Part shown: positions 1 through 8,008 of the stretch, in pieces | Numbering within the stretch: the stretch's first letter is position 1 | How the letters are laid out: every line of letters starts with the position of its first letter | Assembly: GCA_934693165.1 (NCBI GenBank) | Contig: CAKUUX010000020.1 | Span: forward strand, 1-25,546 | Source of the DNA: an uncultured Candidatus Melainabacteria bacterium | GTDB taxonomy: Bacteria; Cyanobacteriota; Vampirovibrionia; Gastranaerophilales; Gastranaerophilaceae | DNA length: 25,546 bases | Reading direction: 5' to 3' | Position numbers and translations under genes: made by a program | Notes under the pieces: model-generated | Database searches by the model: none | Seen by the model: the letters and a program-made list of their open reading frames with translations, nothing else | Told to the model about the DNA's origin: nothing

Positions 1-32
1 TGAGAACAATGTAAGTCGACTCATAATCACTA

Positions 33-109
33 ATGCAAAATTTACCCAACTCCTTCCTAACAAAAAACTAAAAAGGACATGCCTACCCAGCATATCCTTT
101 TTGTTATAT
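33..109. repeat. 77-bp inverted repeat, left copy
   Basis: Positions 33-109 match the reverse complement of 25470-25546 over 77 bases with one difference (C at 78, where the other copy has T in the same orientation). The repeat holds a hairpin at 70-102. Both copies read inward identically from the window edge. I see no coding sequence that clearly belongs to it. The short frame from the ATG at 33 gives 12 residues and a stop just before the hairpin, so the repeat may be the conserved tail of a multicopy gene plus its terminator. That last point is inference. Confidence 0.9.
70..102. terminator. Hairpin terminator inside left repeat
   Basis: A 13-bp stem (70-82 with 90-102, one C/A mismatch at 78) encloses a 7-base loop (CTACCCA). 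It is flanked by A5 on one side and T5 on the other, so it could stop transcription in either direction. It lies upstream of the gene at 157 and would insulate it from whatever lies to the left. Confidence 0.75.
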
Positions 110-126
110 CTTAATTATTTATTTTA

Positions 127-135
127 TGATACAAT
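127..135 (+). promoter_or_regulatory. Extended -10 promoter for methyltransferase gene
   Basis: TGA followed by TACAAT (130-135) makes an extended -10 element about 21 bases before the start codon at 157. The nearest -35-like box (TTGTTA, 101-106) is too far away at 23 bases, so the extended -10 would have to carry the promoter. It sits just after the terminator hairpin, as expected for a new transcription unit. Confidence 0.4.
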
Positions 136-156
136 AACCCAGTAAATGAGGGTTTT

Positions 157-1047
157 ATGGGTGAAAAATACGATAATTGTCCAGTTTGTTCAAGTAGCAA
201 GCTAAAGGTTAAATACAAAAATGTTAAATCTGATGCAAAAGATGTTACTTTTGACATTGCAGAGTGTGAAAATTGCAAGCTTCAATTTGTTCTAAATAAA
301 GTATCTAAAGAGTTTTTAGACAATTATAATGCGCTTGATACCTATGTTTCTAATTATGTTTATTGTGACGATAACAACAACGAAAATCTAAAATTTTATT
401 ACAGAAAACTAAAAGAAAGGATTACTAAAAGATTTAAAATTTCTGGTAAAATTCTTGATATTGGATGTTCTGCAGGGTGTTTTTTAGAAATAATGAGTGA
501 AGATTCTTCCTGGGATTGTTACGGGGTAGAAATTTCTCCAAAAACTGTTGCTATTGCAAAAAGTAAATTTGGTGAAAATATTTATGAAGGTTCTATTGAA
601 ACATTTGAAGCAGAAGAAGGTTCATTTGACGTGGTTTCATTGCAAGATTCTCTTGACCACATGGTAAACCCGAAAGCTGTTTTAGAAAAATGCTACAGAC
701 TTTTGAAAAAAGGTGGTTTATTAATAGTTAAAGCACATAATATTAGCTGTTTGTATTCAAAAATTTCTGGTAGAAATTTTTATGCAATAATTCCCCCTTG
801 TCATTTATTCTATTTCAATAAATCATCAATTTCTAAATTACTTGAGGTGTGTAATTTTAAATTAAGTTGGTTTGGTTTTATTCCAAATTTATTGAAAATA
901 AAAACGATATTTTATAGATTAGCTAGATATAATGAAAATAGCATCTTTTTTAAGATATATAATTTTTTAGATAAAACCTATATCGGAAATATAAATATAA
1001 AGAAAGACTTACATGATATTTTTACTGTATTTGCAATAAAAGAGTAG
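157..1047 (+). CDS. SAM-dependent methyltransferase with N-terminal zinc ribbon
   Basis: A 296-residue class I methyltransferase. Two CxxC pairs (C8/C11 and C37/C40) form a small zinc ribbon. They are followed by the SAM-binding motif I, ILDIGCSAGCF, at about 99-109. An acidic motif near 150-160 and the hydrophobic LLKKGGLLIV strand near 185 complete the Rossmann core. Family knowledge: zinc-ribbon methyltransferases of this build often sit in polysaccharide loci and methylate sugars or sugar nucleotides. The substrate cannot be read from the sequence. The start is supported by GAGGG at 148-152, four bases before the ATG. The gene precedes a glycan-modification triad, but has its own stop and a separate promoter candidate lies after it, so membership in one operon is uncertain. 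Confidence 0.8.
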   Translation: MGEKYDNCPVCSSSKLKVKYKNVKSDAKDVTFDIAECENCKLQFVLNKVSKEFLDNYNALDTYVSNYVYCDDNNNENLKFYYRKLKERITKRFKISGKILDIGCSAGCFLEIMSEDSSWDCYGVEISPKTVAIAKSKFGENIYEGSIETFEAEEGSFDVVSLQDSLDHMVNPKAVLEKCYRLLKKGGLLIVKAHNISCLYSKISGRNFYAIIPPCHLFYFNKSSISKLLEVCNFKLSWFGFIPNLLKIKTIFYRLARYNENSIFFKIYNFLDKTYIGNINIKKDLHDIFTVFAIKE

Positions 1048-1056
1048 TTTTATTTT

Positions 1057-1065
1057 TGGTATAAT
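1057..1065 (+). promoter_or_regulatory. Extended -10 promoter before the GT-C-like gene
   Basis: TGG directly followed by a perfect TATAAT (1060-1065), in the 45 bases between the methyltransferase stop and the next start codon at 1093. No good -35 box is seen, which is common for extended -10 promoters. It would drive the three-gene block 1093-3850. Confidence 0.5.
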
Positions 1066-1092
1066 GTTTTTATTAAAGATTTGGTGGTAAGT

Positions 1093-2523
1093 ATGCAAAA
1101 AACTTCAAAAATATTTGTTATTTTCTCTTATTTGTATCTTATATTACCAATTTTAATTTTTGTTATTACTTGGTGTAATCCTATTTTTGCATCATTAGGT
1201 TTTATTCTTATTTCTTTTGGTGCATATTTTTTGTATAAAAATTCAGCAAAACTATGGATTCCATCTTCAAAAAAAGAATGGTTACTGTTAATTTTGGGAT
1301 TAATCCTTGCTTTTGCTTGGGTTTGTTCTTCTGGTATTGGTGCATTAGTTTTTCAAAATCCAGATCACGATTGTAGAAATTTTATATTCGAAACTTTAGT
1401 TTCAAATAACTGGCCTGTAATGTTGGATTATAAGGATAATCATTTGATGCTATCGTATTATATAGGATTTTGGTTACCATCAGCATTTATTGCAAAGATT
1501 TTTGGCAACAATATTCAGCTAGGATACTATTTTCAAATATTGTGGGCAACTGTAGAGATTTTTCTTGTATTTTATTATCTACTATCCTTTTTTGAAAAGA
1601 AAAATCTTTTACCAATTATGATATTTATATTTTTTAGTGGTTTAGATATTCTTGGGGCAAAATTTGTTGGTTATCCTACAAATTCTGTTAGTCATCTTGA
1701 GTGGTGGTATCCTGAATATCAGTTTTCAAGTTTTACAACTCAATTATATTGGGTGTTTAATCAAGCTATTCCTGCGTGGTTAATTACTTTGATGATTTTA
1801 AAAGAAAGCAATAATAAAAATATTTTATTTATATATTCAATAGCGTTTTTATCTGCGACACTGCCTGCTATTGGAATGTTTCCAATAATTGTGTATTGTT
1901 TGTTTAAAAACTTTTCTAAAGAAAATAGTTTTAAATTTGACGTTGATTATATTGTATCTTTTCTAAAATCATGTTTTTCTTATCAAAATGTCTTATGTCT
2001 TTTTTTCATAATATTGATGACTTTTTGCTATTTAACTGGTAATATTTCTGGCTCGCAAAGAGCTGTTTCTGAATTTGATATATTTGAAATTCTGAAATTT
2101 TTATTATATTTCTTGCTCCTAGAAGTAGGTGTATATATGTTATTAATTTGGAAATTTAATAAAAAAGAACCTTTATTTTACATTGCGTTATTCTCATTTT
2201 TAATTTATCCATTTATAAAAATTGGAACAAGTAATGATTTTTGTATGAGAGCTACTATTCCTGCTTTAGTCGTATTATTTTTGCTAATTGTTAAAACACT
2301 ATTTTCTGATGAAATTTTAAAATATAAAAAGTTATGTATAACCTTAGTTATTTGTTTATTATTTGGAGCAGTAACTCCTATTCACGAAATGACAAGGACT
2401 TTTGTTTACACTCAACTTGGAATGAAAAAGATAAAACCTACTTTTTCAGACGCTGCAATGATGAATTTTTTCTCATACAAAGACAAAAATTATTTTTATA
2501 AATATTTTGGGAGAAAAAGCTAA
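1093..2523 (+). CDS. Multi-spanning GT-C-like membrane protein (GtrC role)
   Basis: A 476-residue integral membrane protein with roughly ten or more hydrophobic segments. I chose the ATG at 1093 because GGTGG lies just ahead of it and the translation then starts MQKTSKIF directly before the first membrane helix. An in-frame TTG at 1081 is the alternative. After the second to third helix comes a polar loop containing NPDHDCRNF and later DNHLM. An acidic first periplasmic loop is typical of GT-C fold transferases that use polyprenyl-linked sugars. The next genes are GtrA- and GtrB-like and overlap tightly. In serotype-conversion clusters the third, variable member is such a membrane glycosyltransferase that adds the sugar to the surface glycan, so this role is inferred from build and context. 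No sequence-level family match is claimed. Confidence 0.6.
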   Translation: MQKTSKIFVIFSYLYLILPILIFVITWCNPIFASLGFILISFGAYFLYKNSAKLWIPSSKKEWLLLILGLILAFAWVCSSGIGALVFQNPDHDCRNFIFETLVSNNWPVMLDYKDNHLMLSYYIGFWLPSAFIAKIFGNNIQLGYYFQILWATVEIFLVFYYLLSFFEKKNLLPIMIFIFFSGLDILGAKFVGYPTNSVSHLEWWYPEYQFSSFTTQLYWVFNQAIPAWLITLMILKESNNKNILFIYSIAFLSATLPAIGMFPIIVYCLFKNFSKENSFKFDVDYIVSFLKSCFSYQNVLCLFFIILMTFCYLTGNISGSQRAVSEFDIFEILKFLLYFLLLEVGVYMLLIWKFNKKEPLFYIALFSFLIYPFIKIGTSNDFCMRATIPALVVLFLLIVKTLFSDEILKYKKLCITLVICLLFGAVTPIHEMTRTFVYTQLGMKKIKPTFSDAAMMNFFSYKDKNYFYKYFGRKS

Positions 2524-2915
2524 TGTTAAACGAAAATTCTCCAAAAAATATCTTTTTATTTGTTAAATTTGCTCTAGTAGGGATTTTGAATTCTTTATTT
2601 GGATATTCTCTTTTTGCGTTGCTATTATGGTTAAAGTTTCATTATTCTATCGCAATAACTCTTGCGACAATAATCGGTATAGTATTTAATTTTTTTACTA
2701 CCGGTAGAATTGTATTTAAAAATAATAACAACCTTTTGATTTTTAAATTTTTATTAGTTTATGTTTTTACAACTGTGTTATCAATTTTTATACTATTTTT
2801 AGCAGATAAGGCGAAATTAAATTTATACTATGCAGGATTTGTTTTATCTGTTATCATGGCTTTAGTTAGTTTTATATTGCAAAAAGTTTTTGTATTTAAG
2901 GAAAAGAATTTATGA
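2523..2915 (+). CDS. gtrA: GtrA-family flippase-like membrane protein
   Basis: A 130-residue protein with four hydrophobic segments, the usual size and topology of the GtrA family. The opening FVKFALVGILNSLFGYSLFA resembles the family's first helix, and the C-terminal helix ends in QKVFVFK, a typical GtrA ending. GtrA proteins are thought to flip polyprenyl-phosphate-sugar across the inner membrane. The start codon overlaps the previous stop as TAATG, and the end overlaps the next start as ATGA, so translation of all three genes is probably coupled. Confidence 0.85.
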   Translation: MLNENSPKNIFLFVKFALVGILNSLFGYSLFALLLWLKFHYSIAITLATIIGIVFNFFTTGRIVFKNNNNLLIFKFLLVYVFTTVLSIFILFLADKAKLNLYYAGFVLSVIMALVSFILQKVFVFKEKNL

Positions 2916-3850
2916 AGAAAATATCAATTGTTGCAAGTTGTTATAATGAAGAAATGAACATTGAAGAGTTTTATAAAAGATGTTTAAAACAAATTGATGC
3001 TTTTCGTGATAGATATGAATTTGAATTTATAATTGCAGATAATGCGTCAACTGATAATACTGTTCAAAAACTAACAGAGATTGCTGAAAAAGATAAATCT
3101 TTTAAAGTTATTTTAAATTCAAGAAACTTTGGTCAATTGCGTTCACCTTTTTATGCTATCCAACACGCTTACGGTGATGCTGTAATTGTTTTATGTTCTG
3201 ATTTGCAAGATCCTCCAGAACTTATTCCAGAGCTTATTAAAAAATGGGAAAACGGCAATGATGCAGTTATGCTTCAAAAAAAATCAAGCGAAGAAAACCC
3301 TTTAATTTTTGTTTTAAGAAAACTTTATTATGCAATGTTATCAAAAATGAGTGACAATGGAGTTGAGTTGGTTCAAAACTCTACAGGCTCTGGTTTATAT
3401 GATAAAAAGATTGTTGATTTTATCAGAACTGTTGATGACACTATACCATTTTTTAGAGGATTGGTTTGTGAAGCAGGATTTAAAAGAGATTATGTTGAAT
3501 TCTCTCAACCTGTTAGAAAAAGAGGTAAATCTAAAAATAATCTTTATACCTTGTACGATTTAGGTATGAATGGAATTGTTAAATATACAAGAATACCATT
3601 AAGAATAATGGCTATAACTGGTTTTATTATGTCATTATTGAGTTTATTGGGAGCATTTGTATATTTTGTATGGAAGTTATTAAATTGGAATTCTTTCTCA
3701 ATAGGGATTGCGCCAATTATAATTTGTATTCTATTCCTAGGTTCGGTTCAACTTTTCTGCTTAGGCATTTTGGGCGAATATATTGGAATAATTTATTCAC
3801 GTGTTGATAGAAAACCAATTGTTATCGAAAAAGGTCGCATAAATTTTTAA
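2912..3850 (+). CDS. gtrB: GtrB/DPM1-type polyprenyl-phosphate glycosyltransferase
   Basis: A 312-residue family 2 glycosyltransferase. The N-terminal GT-A domain starts ISIVASCYNEE, has ADNASTDNT near 42-50 and the acidic SDLQDPPE motif near 96-103. RKRGKSK near residue 200 is the usual basic motif before the membrane part. Two C-terminal membrane helices (about 232-255 and 268-290) are typical of the GtrB/YfdH and DPM1-like enzymes, which transfer a sugar from a nucleotide donor to polyprenyl phosphate on the cytoplasmic face. With GtrA and the GT-C-like protein it makes a complete donor, flip and transfer set. Its stop codon overlaps that of the convergent kinase gene. Confidence 0.9.
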   Translation: MKKISIVASCYNEEMNIEEFYKRCLKQIDAFRDRYEFEFIIADNASTDNTVQKLTEIAEKDKSFKVILNSRNFGQLRSPFYAIQHAYGDAVIVLCSDLQDPPELIPELIKKWENGNDAVMLQKKSSEENPLIFVLRKLYYAMLSKMSDNGVELVQNSTGSGLYDKKIVDFIRTVDDTIPFFRGLVCEAGFKRDYVEFSQPVRKRGKSKNNLYTLYDLGMNGIVKYTRIPLRIMAITGFIMSLLSLLGAFVYFVWKLLNWNSFSIGIAPIIICILFLGSVQLFCLGILGEYIGIIYSRVDRKPIVIEKGRINF

Positions 3851-5136
3851 TCTGATGTTTTTTCTTTATCAATAAGGCTTTGTTTCTTTGGTATTTTAAA
3901 TCCAAATATGCAAGTTTCAGAATCATCATAACATTTTGCGTAAATTTCGCCATTGTGTCTTTCTATAATCTGTTTTGCTAAATATAGACCAAGACCTGTA
4001 CTAATCTTAGTTATTTTTGAATTTGCTTTAGATTTATATTTGTCAAAGATATTTATTAAATCTTTATTTTTTAAGAATTTAGTTTTGTTTTTTACCTGAA
4101 AATCAATATTATTTTCATCAATATCTTTTACTATGATATCAATTACGCTATCATTTTCACCATATTTTATGGAGTTTGATACAAGATTGAAGATAACTCT
4201 TTTTAGTTGTAATCTATCTGCACATATAAAATTTGATGTATTATCAATATTTACGAACAATGTTTTGTTCTTTTCATGCGTTAGCCATTTTAGCTCTTGA
4301 GTAATTTCTCTTACAAGATTAGAAATGTTCAAATTAGACAAGTTTAATTTTATTTTACCTTTTTCTGTTACGTAAGTATCAAGGATTGTAAATATTAAAT
4401 CGTTCATATAAAGACAAGAACTCTTGATTTGGTTTACAATTTCTAATTGATTTTCTTTTAAATCCCCAAAATAGCCGTCTAAAAGCATATCTAATGCCTT
4501 GATTTGAGTTATTGTAGGTGTTCTTAAATCGTGAGTTAACGTTTCAACAAACTCATTTTTTGTTTTTTCAATTTTTTGTTCTAAAGTGTCATCAACATAA
4601 CAAACAATAATTTTGGAAACTTCGCCTTTTGAATTTATTAATGGGAATTTACCAATTTTTAAATGTTTGCCATAACCCCTTTTTGATTCTATAAAGTGTG
4701 AATATTTTACTGTACATTTTTTCTGGATTACTTCTTTATCTGTATTATCAATAATATCATCAAGGTTTTTTATAATGTCTTTGATATTTTTTCCAATCAT
4801 TTCATCTGAGGTATAACCTAACAAATTTGTATTTCCTTGATTCATAGTTATGATAGTTCCGTCTAAATCTCTCAAGAATAAGGTTATATCTACGTTGTTT
4901 AAAATGGTTTCAAGTTGTAAGTTTTTCAACTCTATTTTATTCTTCATTCTTTTTACTTCTAAAAAGTTTGAAAATAAAAGATACAATATAAATACAGAGA
5001 AAATTAATAAGGTAATAATTCCGTCATATATTGGTATTGTTGTCTTTGGTAAATATATTGTTGTAGTTAATGTTACAAATATGAAGCATAATATTCCAAG
5101 AAAACTACAAAATATTGTAAAATCTTTTATTCTCAT
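3847..5136 (-). CDS. Membrane PAS-domain sensor histidine kinase
   Basis: A 429-residue kinase. Two membrane helices (about 7-28 and 37-57) with a very short outside loop are followed by a PAS domain (about 72-185), a dimerisation/phosphoacceptor domain with H202 in THDLRTP, and an ATPase domain. The N box is present (N321 in NLVSNSIKYG), and so is the second glycine box (TGLGLYLAKQI, 380-390). The usual DxGxG box is not recognisable: the stretch VKNKTKFLKNK stands in its place. It is the distal gene of a regulator-kinase-kinase operon and a paralogue of the upstream kinase (same phosphoacceptor helix pattern and a shared C/S-Y-M ... LLDTY-type segment). The start is supported by AGGAT upstream. 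The signal is unknown. The short periplasmic loop argues for sensing in the membrane or cytoplasm. Confidence 0.85.
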   Translation of the reverse strand: MRIKDFTIFCSFLGILCFIFVTLTTTIYLPKTTIPIYDGIITLLIFSVFILYLLFSNFLEVKRMKNKIELKNLQLETILNNVDITLFLRDLDGTIITMNQGNTNLLGYTSDEMIGKNIKDIIKNLDDIIDNTDKEVIQKKCTVKYSHFIESKRGYGKHLKIGKFPLINSKGEVSKIIVCYVDDTLEQKIEKTKNEFVETLTHDLRTPTITQIKALDMLLDGYFGDLKENQLEIVNQIKSSCLYMNDLIFTILDTYVTEKGKIKLNLSNLNISNLVREITQELKWLTHEKNKTLFVNIDNTSNFICADRLQLKRVIFNLVSNSIKYGENDSVIDIIVKDIDENNIDFQVKNKTKFLKNKDLINIFDKYKSKANSKITKISTGLGLYLAKQIIERHNGEIYAKCYDDSETCIFGFKIPKKQSLIDKEKTSD

Positions 5137-5200
5137 TTAAAAGTTTATCCTTTTCGTAACTTTTAATTCTACCTTTTATCTATATAAAACAAAATAAATC

Positions 5201-6265
5201 CTATTCTTTACCTTTTTCGTCAGTAATAGGTTTTATTGGTAATGTTAGTTCTACTATGTTAGTAGTGTCACAGCTTTTAATTATTACATTTCCACCTAGG
5301 GCTGAAACTATTTGTTTTGAATGATACAAGCAAATATCAACTCCTACAGTGTTGTATTTTGAAAAATGCGTTGTGTATTTTTCAAACAAACTATTTAGTG
5401 TCTTTGGTGGAATATGGTATCCACAAGATTTGAATTCAAATCTAAAGAAATCTCCATCTCTATCTAAACTAATCTTTATAGTTGTGTCTTTGTAAGAATA
5501 GTTAATTATAAATCTGCATAAATTATTTAAAATTCTTCTCAAGAATAACTCGTCAGAAACAAAATCTTTTGTTTCTGTATTTATAGAAATGTCGACTGTA
5601 ATATTTTTATCTTTTAATAAGTGTACATATCTTTCGTTAGTATCTTCTATGAGTTTCTTTATATCGCATGGCATTATATCTAATGTGTAATCGCCATTTT
5701 CAAATTTATATGTGTCTAGCAAACTTAGCAACATTTCTAGCATATAAGAGCAAGAATCTTTTGTTAAATGGATGATGTTTCTTTGTTCTTCGTTTAATGG
5801 ACCTAATTTTTCTTCTAAAAGCAAATTTAAAGCGTTTATTTGCGCTAATGTTGGATTTTGCAAGTCATGAGTTAAGGTTGCGATATAGGTTTCTCTTTGC
5901 TCTTGAATTTTCTTTTCGATTTCTACATCTCTTGCTATAACACAAATCCCTGCCATATTGTTGTTGTCGTCAAATACTGGATATTTGTGAATATTGTACC
6001 ATTTTGTACCGCCATTTTGAATTTTTATTTCTTCTTCAATTTCAATTGTACTTTTATTATTTATTACTTCATTGTCTGTTTCTTTAATTCTTTCCATGTT
6101 TGATTTGATAAAACTATTTTTTATCATGTTATTTGATTTTGTTATACCAAGAAATTTTTTGGCATATTTATTAAAGTAAGTTATTTTGCCAACTAAATCT
6201 TTTAGATATACCGACATTGGCATTCCATCAAGAATAGAATATAGTATTCTTTTATCGTTTAGCAT
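5201..6265 (-). CDS. Cytoplasmic PAS histidine kinase with degenerate ATPase domain
   Basis: 354 residues without a membrane segment: a PAS domain (about 8-115), a phosphoacceptor helix with H133 in THDLQNP, then an ATPase-like domain (about 200-345). That last domain is degraded. Where the membrane kinase next to it has the N-box asparagine (N321), this protein has F252 (NNLCRFIINYS). The second glycine box reads VGVDICLYHSKQI, keeping one glycine, and no DxGxG is seen. It may therefore bind ATP poorly and act as a phosphotransfer or heterodimer partner of the paralogue. That is inference. AAGGAG lies about ten bases before the ATG. It follows the response regulator gene by 36 bases. Confidence 0.85.
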   Translation of the reverse strand: MLNDKRILYSILDGMPMSVYLKDLVGKITYFNKYAKKFLGITKSNNMIKNSFIKSNMERIKETDNEVINNKSTIEIEEEIKIQNGGTKWYNIHKYPVFDDNNNMAGICVIARDVEIEKKIQEQRETYIATLTHDLQNPTLAQINALNLLLEEKLGPLNEEQRNIIHLTKDSCSYMLEMLLSLLDTYKFENGDYTLDIMPCDIKKLIEDTNERYVHLLKDKNITVDISINTETKDFVSDELFLRRILNNLCRFIINYSYKDTTIKISLDRDGDFFRFEFKSCGYHIPPKTLNSLFEKYTTHFSKYNTVGVDICLYHSKQIVSALGGNVIIKSCDTTNIVELTLPIKPITDEKGKE

Positions 6266-6301
6266 TTTTAGTATTGCTCCTTTATATTTTTAGTTAGTGT
6301 T

Positions 6302-6940
6302 TTATAAATTATACTTTACAGCTTTTACTGCTGCTTGAACCCTATCAGAAACTGATAGTTTGGATAAAATATTTGCTACGTGAGCTTTTATAGTGTGTGT
6401 ACTTACAATTAGTCTTTCGCTAATTTCTGTGTTTGAAAGCCCTTGAACTAGTAGTCCTAAAACTTCTTTTTCTCTTTCTGTTAATTTAAAATCGTGCTTT
6501 GGTGTTGGTTCAATATTGAAAAATAATTTTTGGACAACATTTGCTATTTGTGGCGCAATCCAAATTGAACCATTAGCTACAGTTTTTATTATATCGTGTA
6601 ATTTTTCCATAGATATTTCTTTTAGTGCATATCCGTTAGCTCCTGAAGCAAAGCTTGAAATGATTTCATCTTGTTTATCATGCGAAGTTAACATAATCAC
6701 TTTTATGTTTGGATATTTATCTTTGATGATTTTTGTTGCTTCTATCCCTGTCATATATGGTAGTCCAATATCCATAATTATTACTTGAACTGTTTCTTTC
6801 TCAAGTGCGCTTAAACAGTCTTCTGCTGATTCAAATGCTCCTTTTATTTCAATATCTTTGAATTGCTTTAATGCTTTTTCAAATGTTATTCTTGCTAACA
6901 TATAATCTTCAACAATGTATATAGAAATTTTATTGTTCAT
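6302..6940 (-). CDS. NarL/FixJ-family response regulator
   Basis: 212 residues. The receiver domain (about 5-120) has acidic E11/D12, phosphoacceptor D57 in VIIMDIGLP, T85 in VIMLTS and K107. The LuxR-type helix-turn-helix (about 148-212) starts LTEREKEVLGLL and contains the recognition region STHTIKAHVANILSKL. All key receiver residues are intact. It is the first gene of a three-gene operon with two PAS kinases, which are its likely phosphodonors. The divergently placed rfbF operon starts 263 bases away. Control of that glycan operon by this regulator is possible but not shown by any operator I can see. Confidence 0.93.
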   Translation of the reverse strand: MNNKISIYIVEDYMLARITFEKALKQFKDIEIKGAFESAEDCLSALEKETVQVIIMDIGLPYMTGIEATKIIKDKYPNIKVIMLTSHDKQDEIISSFASGANGYALKEISMEKLHDIIKTVANGSIWIAPQIANVVQKLFFNIEPTPKHDFKLTEREKEVLGLLVQGLSNTEISERLIVSTHTIKAHVANILSKLSVSDRVQAAVKAVKYNL

Positions 6941-7005
6941 CTTATCGCCCTTATCTGCTTGAAGTTCTAAATTTATCCAAATTATGTACGGCTAATATTT
7001 AAATA

Positions 7006-7011
7006 ATTATA
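7006..7011 (-). promoter_or_regulatory. Possible -10 box for the two-component operon
   Basis: A perfect TATAAT on the minus strand, about 65 bases before the regulator start codon at 6940. No convincing -35 box lies at 16-18 bases. The rest of 6941-7203 is AT-rich and holds the divergent control region for rfbF. I see no clear operator there. Confidence 0.35.
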
Positions 7012-7203
7012 CAATAAAATGTATGAGTTATGTGACATTTTCTCAAAATAAACATAGCTATATTACATAATCCTTTTCAAAATTTATTTTATATTTGAAC
7101 TATTCAAGTAGCTATTAGCCATCTGGGTTATATTTGATGTACTTGTTCTATTTTTATGCTATGGTAGTCAATATAGCTGTGATTTGTTTATAAGGAAAAT
7201 TTA

Positions 7204-7977
7204 ATGAAAGTTGTTATATTAGCAGGTGGATTAGGTACAAGATTATCAGAAGAAACAAGATTGATTCCAAAACCAATGGTTGAAATTGGTGGAAAACCTA
7301 TTCTTTGGCATATTATGAAGATATATTCATATTATGGCTTTAATGAGTTTATTGTTTTATCTGGCTATAAATCTCATATTATAAAAGATTATTTTGTAAA
7401 CTATTATCAACAATATTCTGATATAACTGTTGATATGCTAAACAATTCCGTAGAATTTCATAAAATAAAAACAGAGCCTTGGAAAGTTACTGTTTTATAC
7501 ACAGGTCAAGATACTATGACTGGGGGTAGAATTAAACGTGCAAAAGAATATGTTGGCGATGAACCATTTATGCTTACTTATGGTGACGGAGTTGCTGATA
7601 TAAATATTAATGAATTAATTCAACGACACAAAGATGGTGGAAAATATTGTACAATGACTGCCGTAAGACCATCAGGCAGATTTGGCGCATTAGGTATTGA
7701 AAAAGATGGTATGATAACTACTTTCCACGAAAAACCTGAAGGTGATGGTAACTGGATAAATGGTGGATTTATGGTTTGCGAACCAAAAGTGTTTGATTAT
7801 ATCTCAGGTGATAGTACAACTTTTGAAAATGAACCTTTAGAAAATCTTGCTAAAGAAGGACAATTAAATGCTTATAAACACTATGGTTTTTGGAAATCTA
7901 TGGACACTATAAGTGATAAAAACCAATTAACAGAAATGTGGGTTAATAACAAGGCGCCTTGGACAATTTGGCAGTAA
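7204..7977 (+). CDS. rfbF: Glucose-1-phosphate cytidylyltransferase
   Basis: A 257-residue nucleotidyltransferase making CDP-glucose from CTP and glucose 1-phosphate, the entry step to CDP-linked 6-deoxy and 3,6-dideoxy sugars. The N-terminal signature VILAGGLGTRL and the PKPMVEIGGKPILWHIM segment are typical of RfbF. Further in come the metal-binding YGDGVADI and the WINGGFMVCEP segment. Length and order of motifs fit the family. AGGA stands about ten bases before the ATG. It is the first gene of a four-gene operon and is followed by rfbG after 31 bases. Confidence 0.95.
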   Translation: MKVVILAGGLGTRLSEETRLIPKPMVEIGGKPILWHIMKIYSYYGFNEFIVLSGYKSHIIKDYFVNYYQQYSDITVDMLNNSVEFHKIKTEPWKVTVLYTGQDTMTGGRIKRAKEYVGDEPFMLTYGDGVADININELIQRHKDGGKYCTMTAVRPSGRFGALGIEKDGMITTFHEKPEGDGNWINGGFMVCEPKVFDYISGDSTTFENEPLENLAKEGQLNAYKHYGFWKSMDTISDKNQLTEMWVNNKAPWTIWQ

Positions 7978-8008
7978 ATTACTGTTTTAAAATATCGGAG
8001 AATAAATC

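Noticed and set aside
1081..1092. TTG at 1081 as start of the membrane protein
   Set aside because: The ribosome-binding-like GGTGG overlaps these codons and points to the ATG at 1093.
3351..3563. 70-codon frame inside gtrB
   Set aside because: It is a shifted frame within a clear glycosyltransferase gene and its translation has no domain character.
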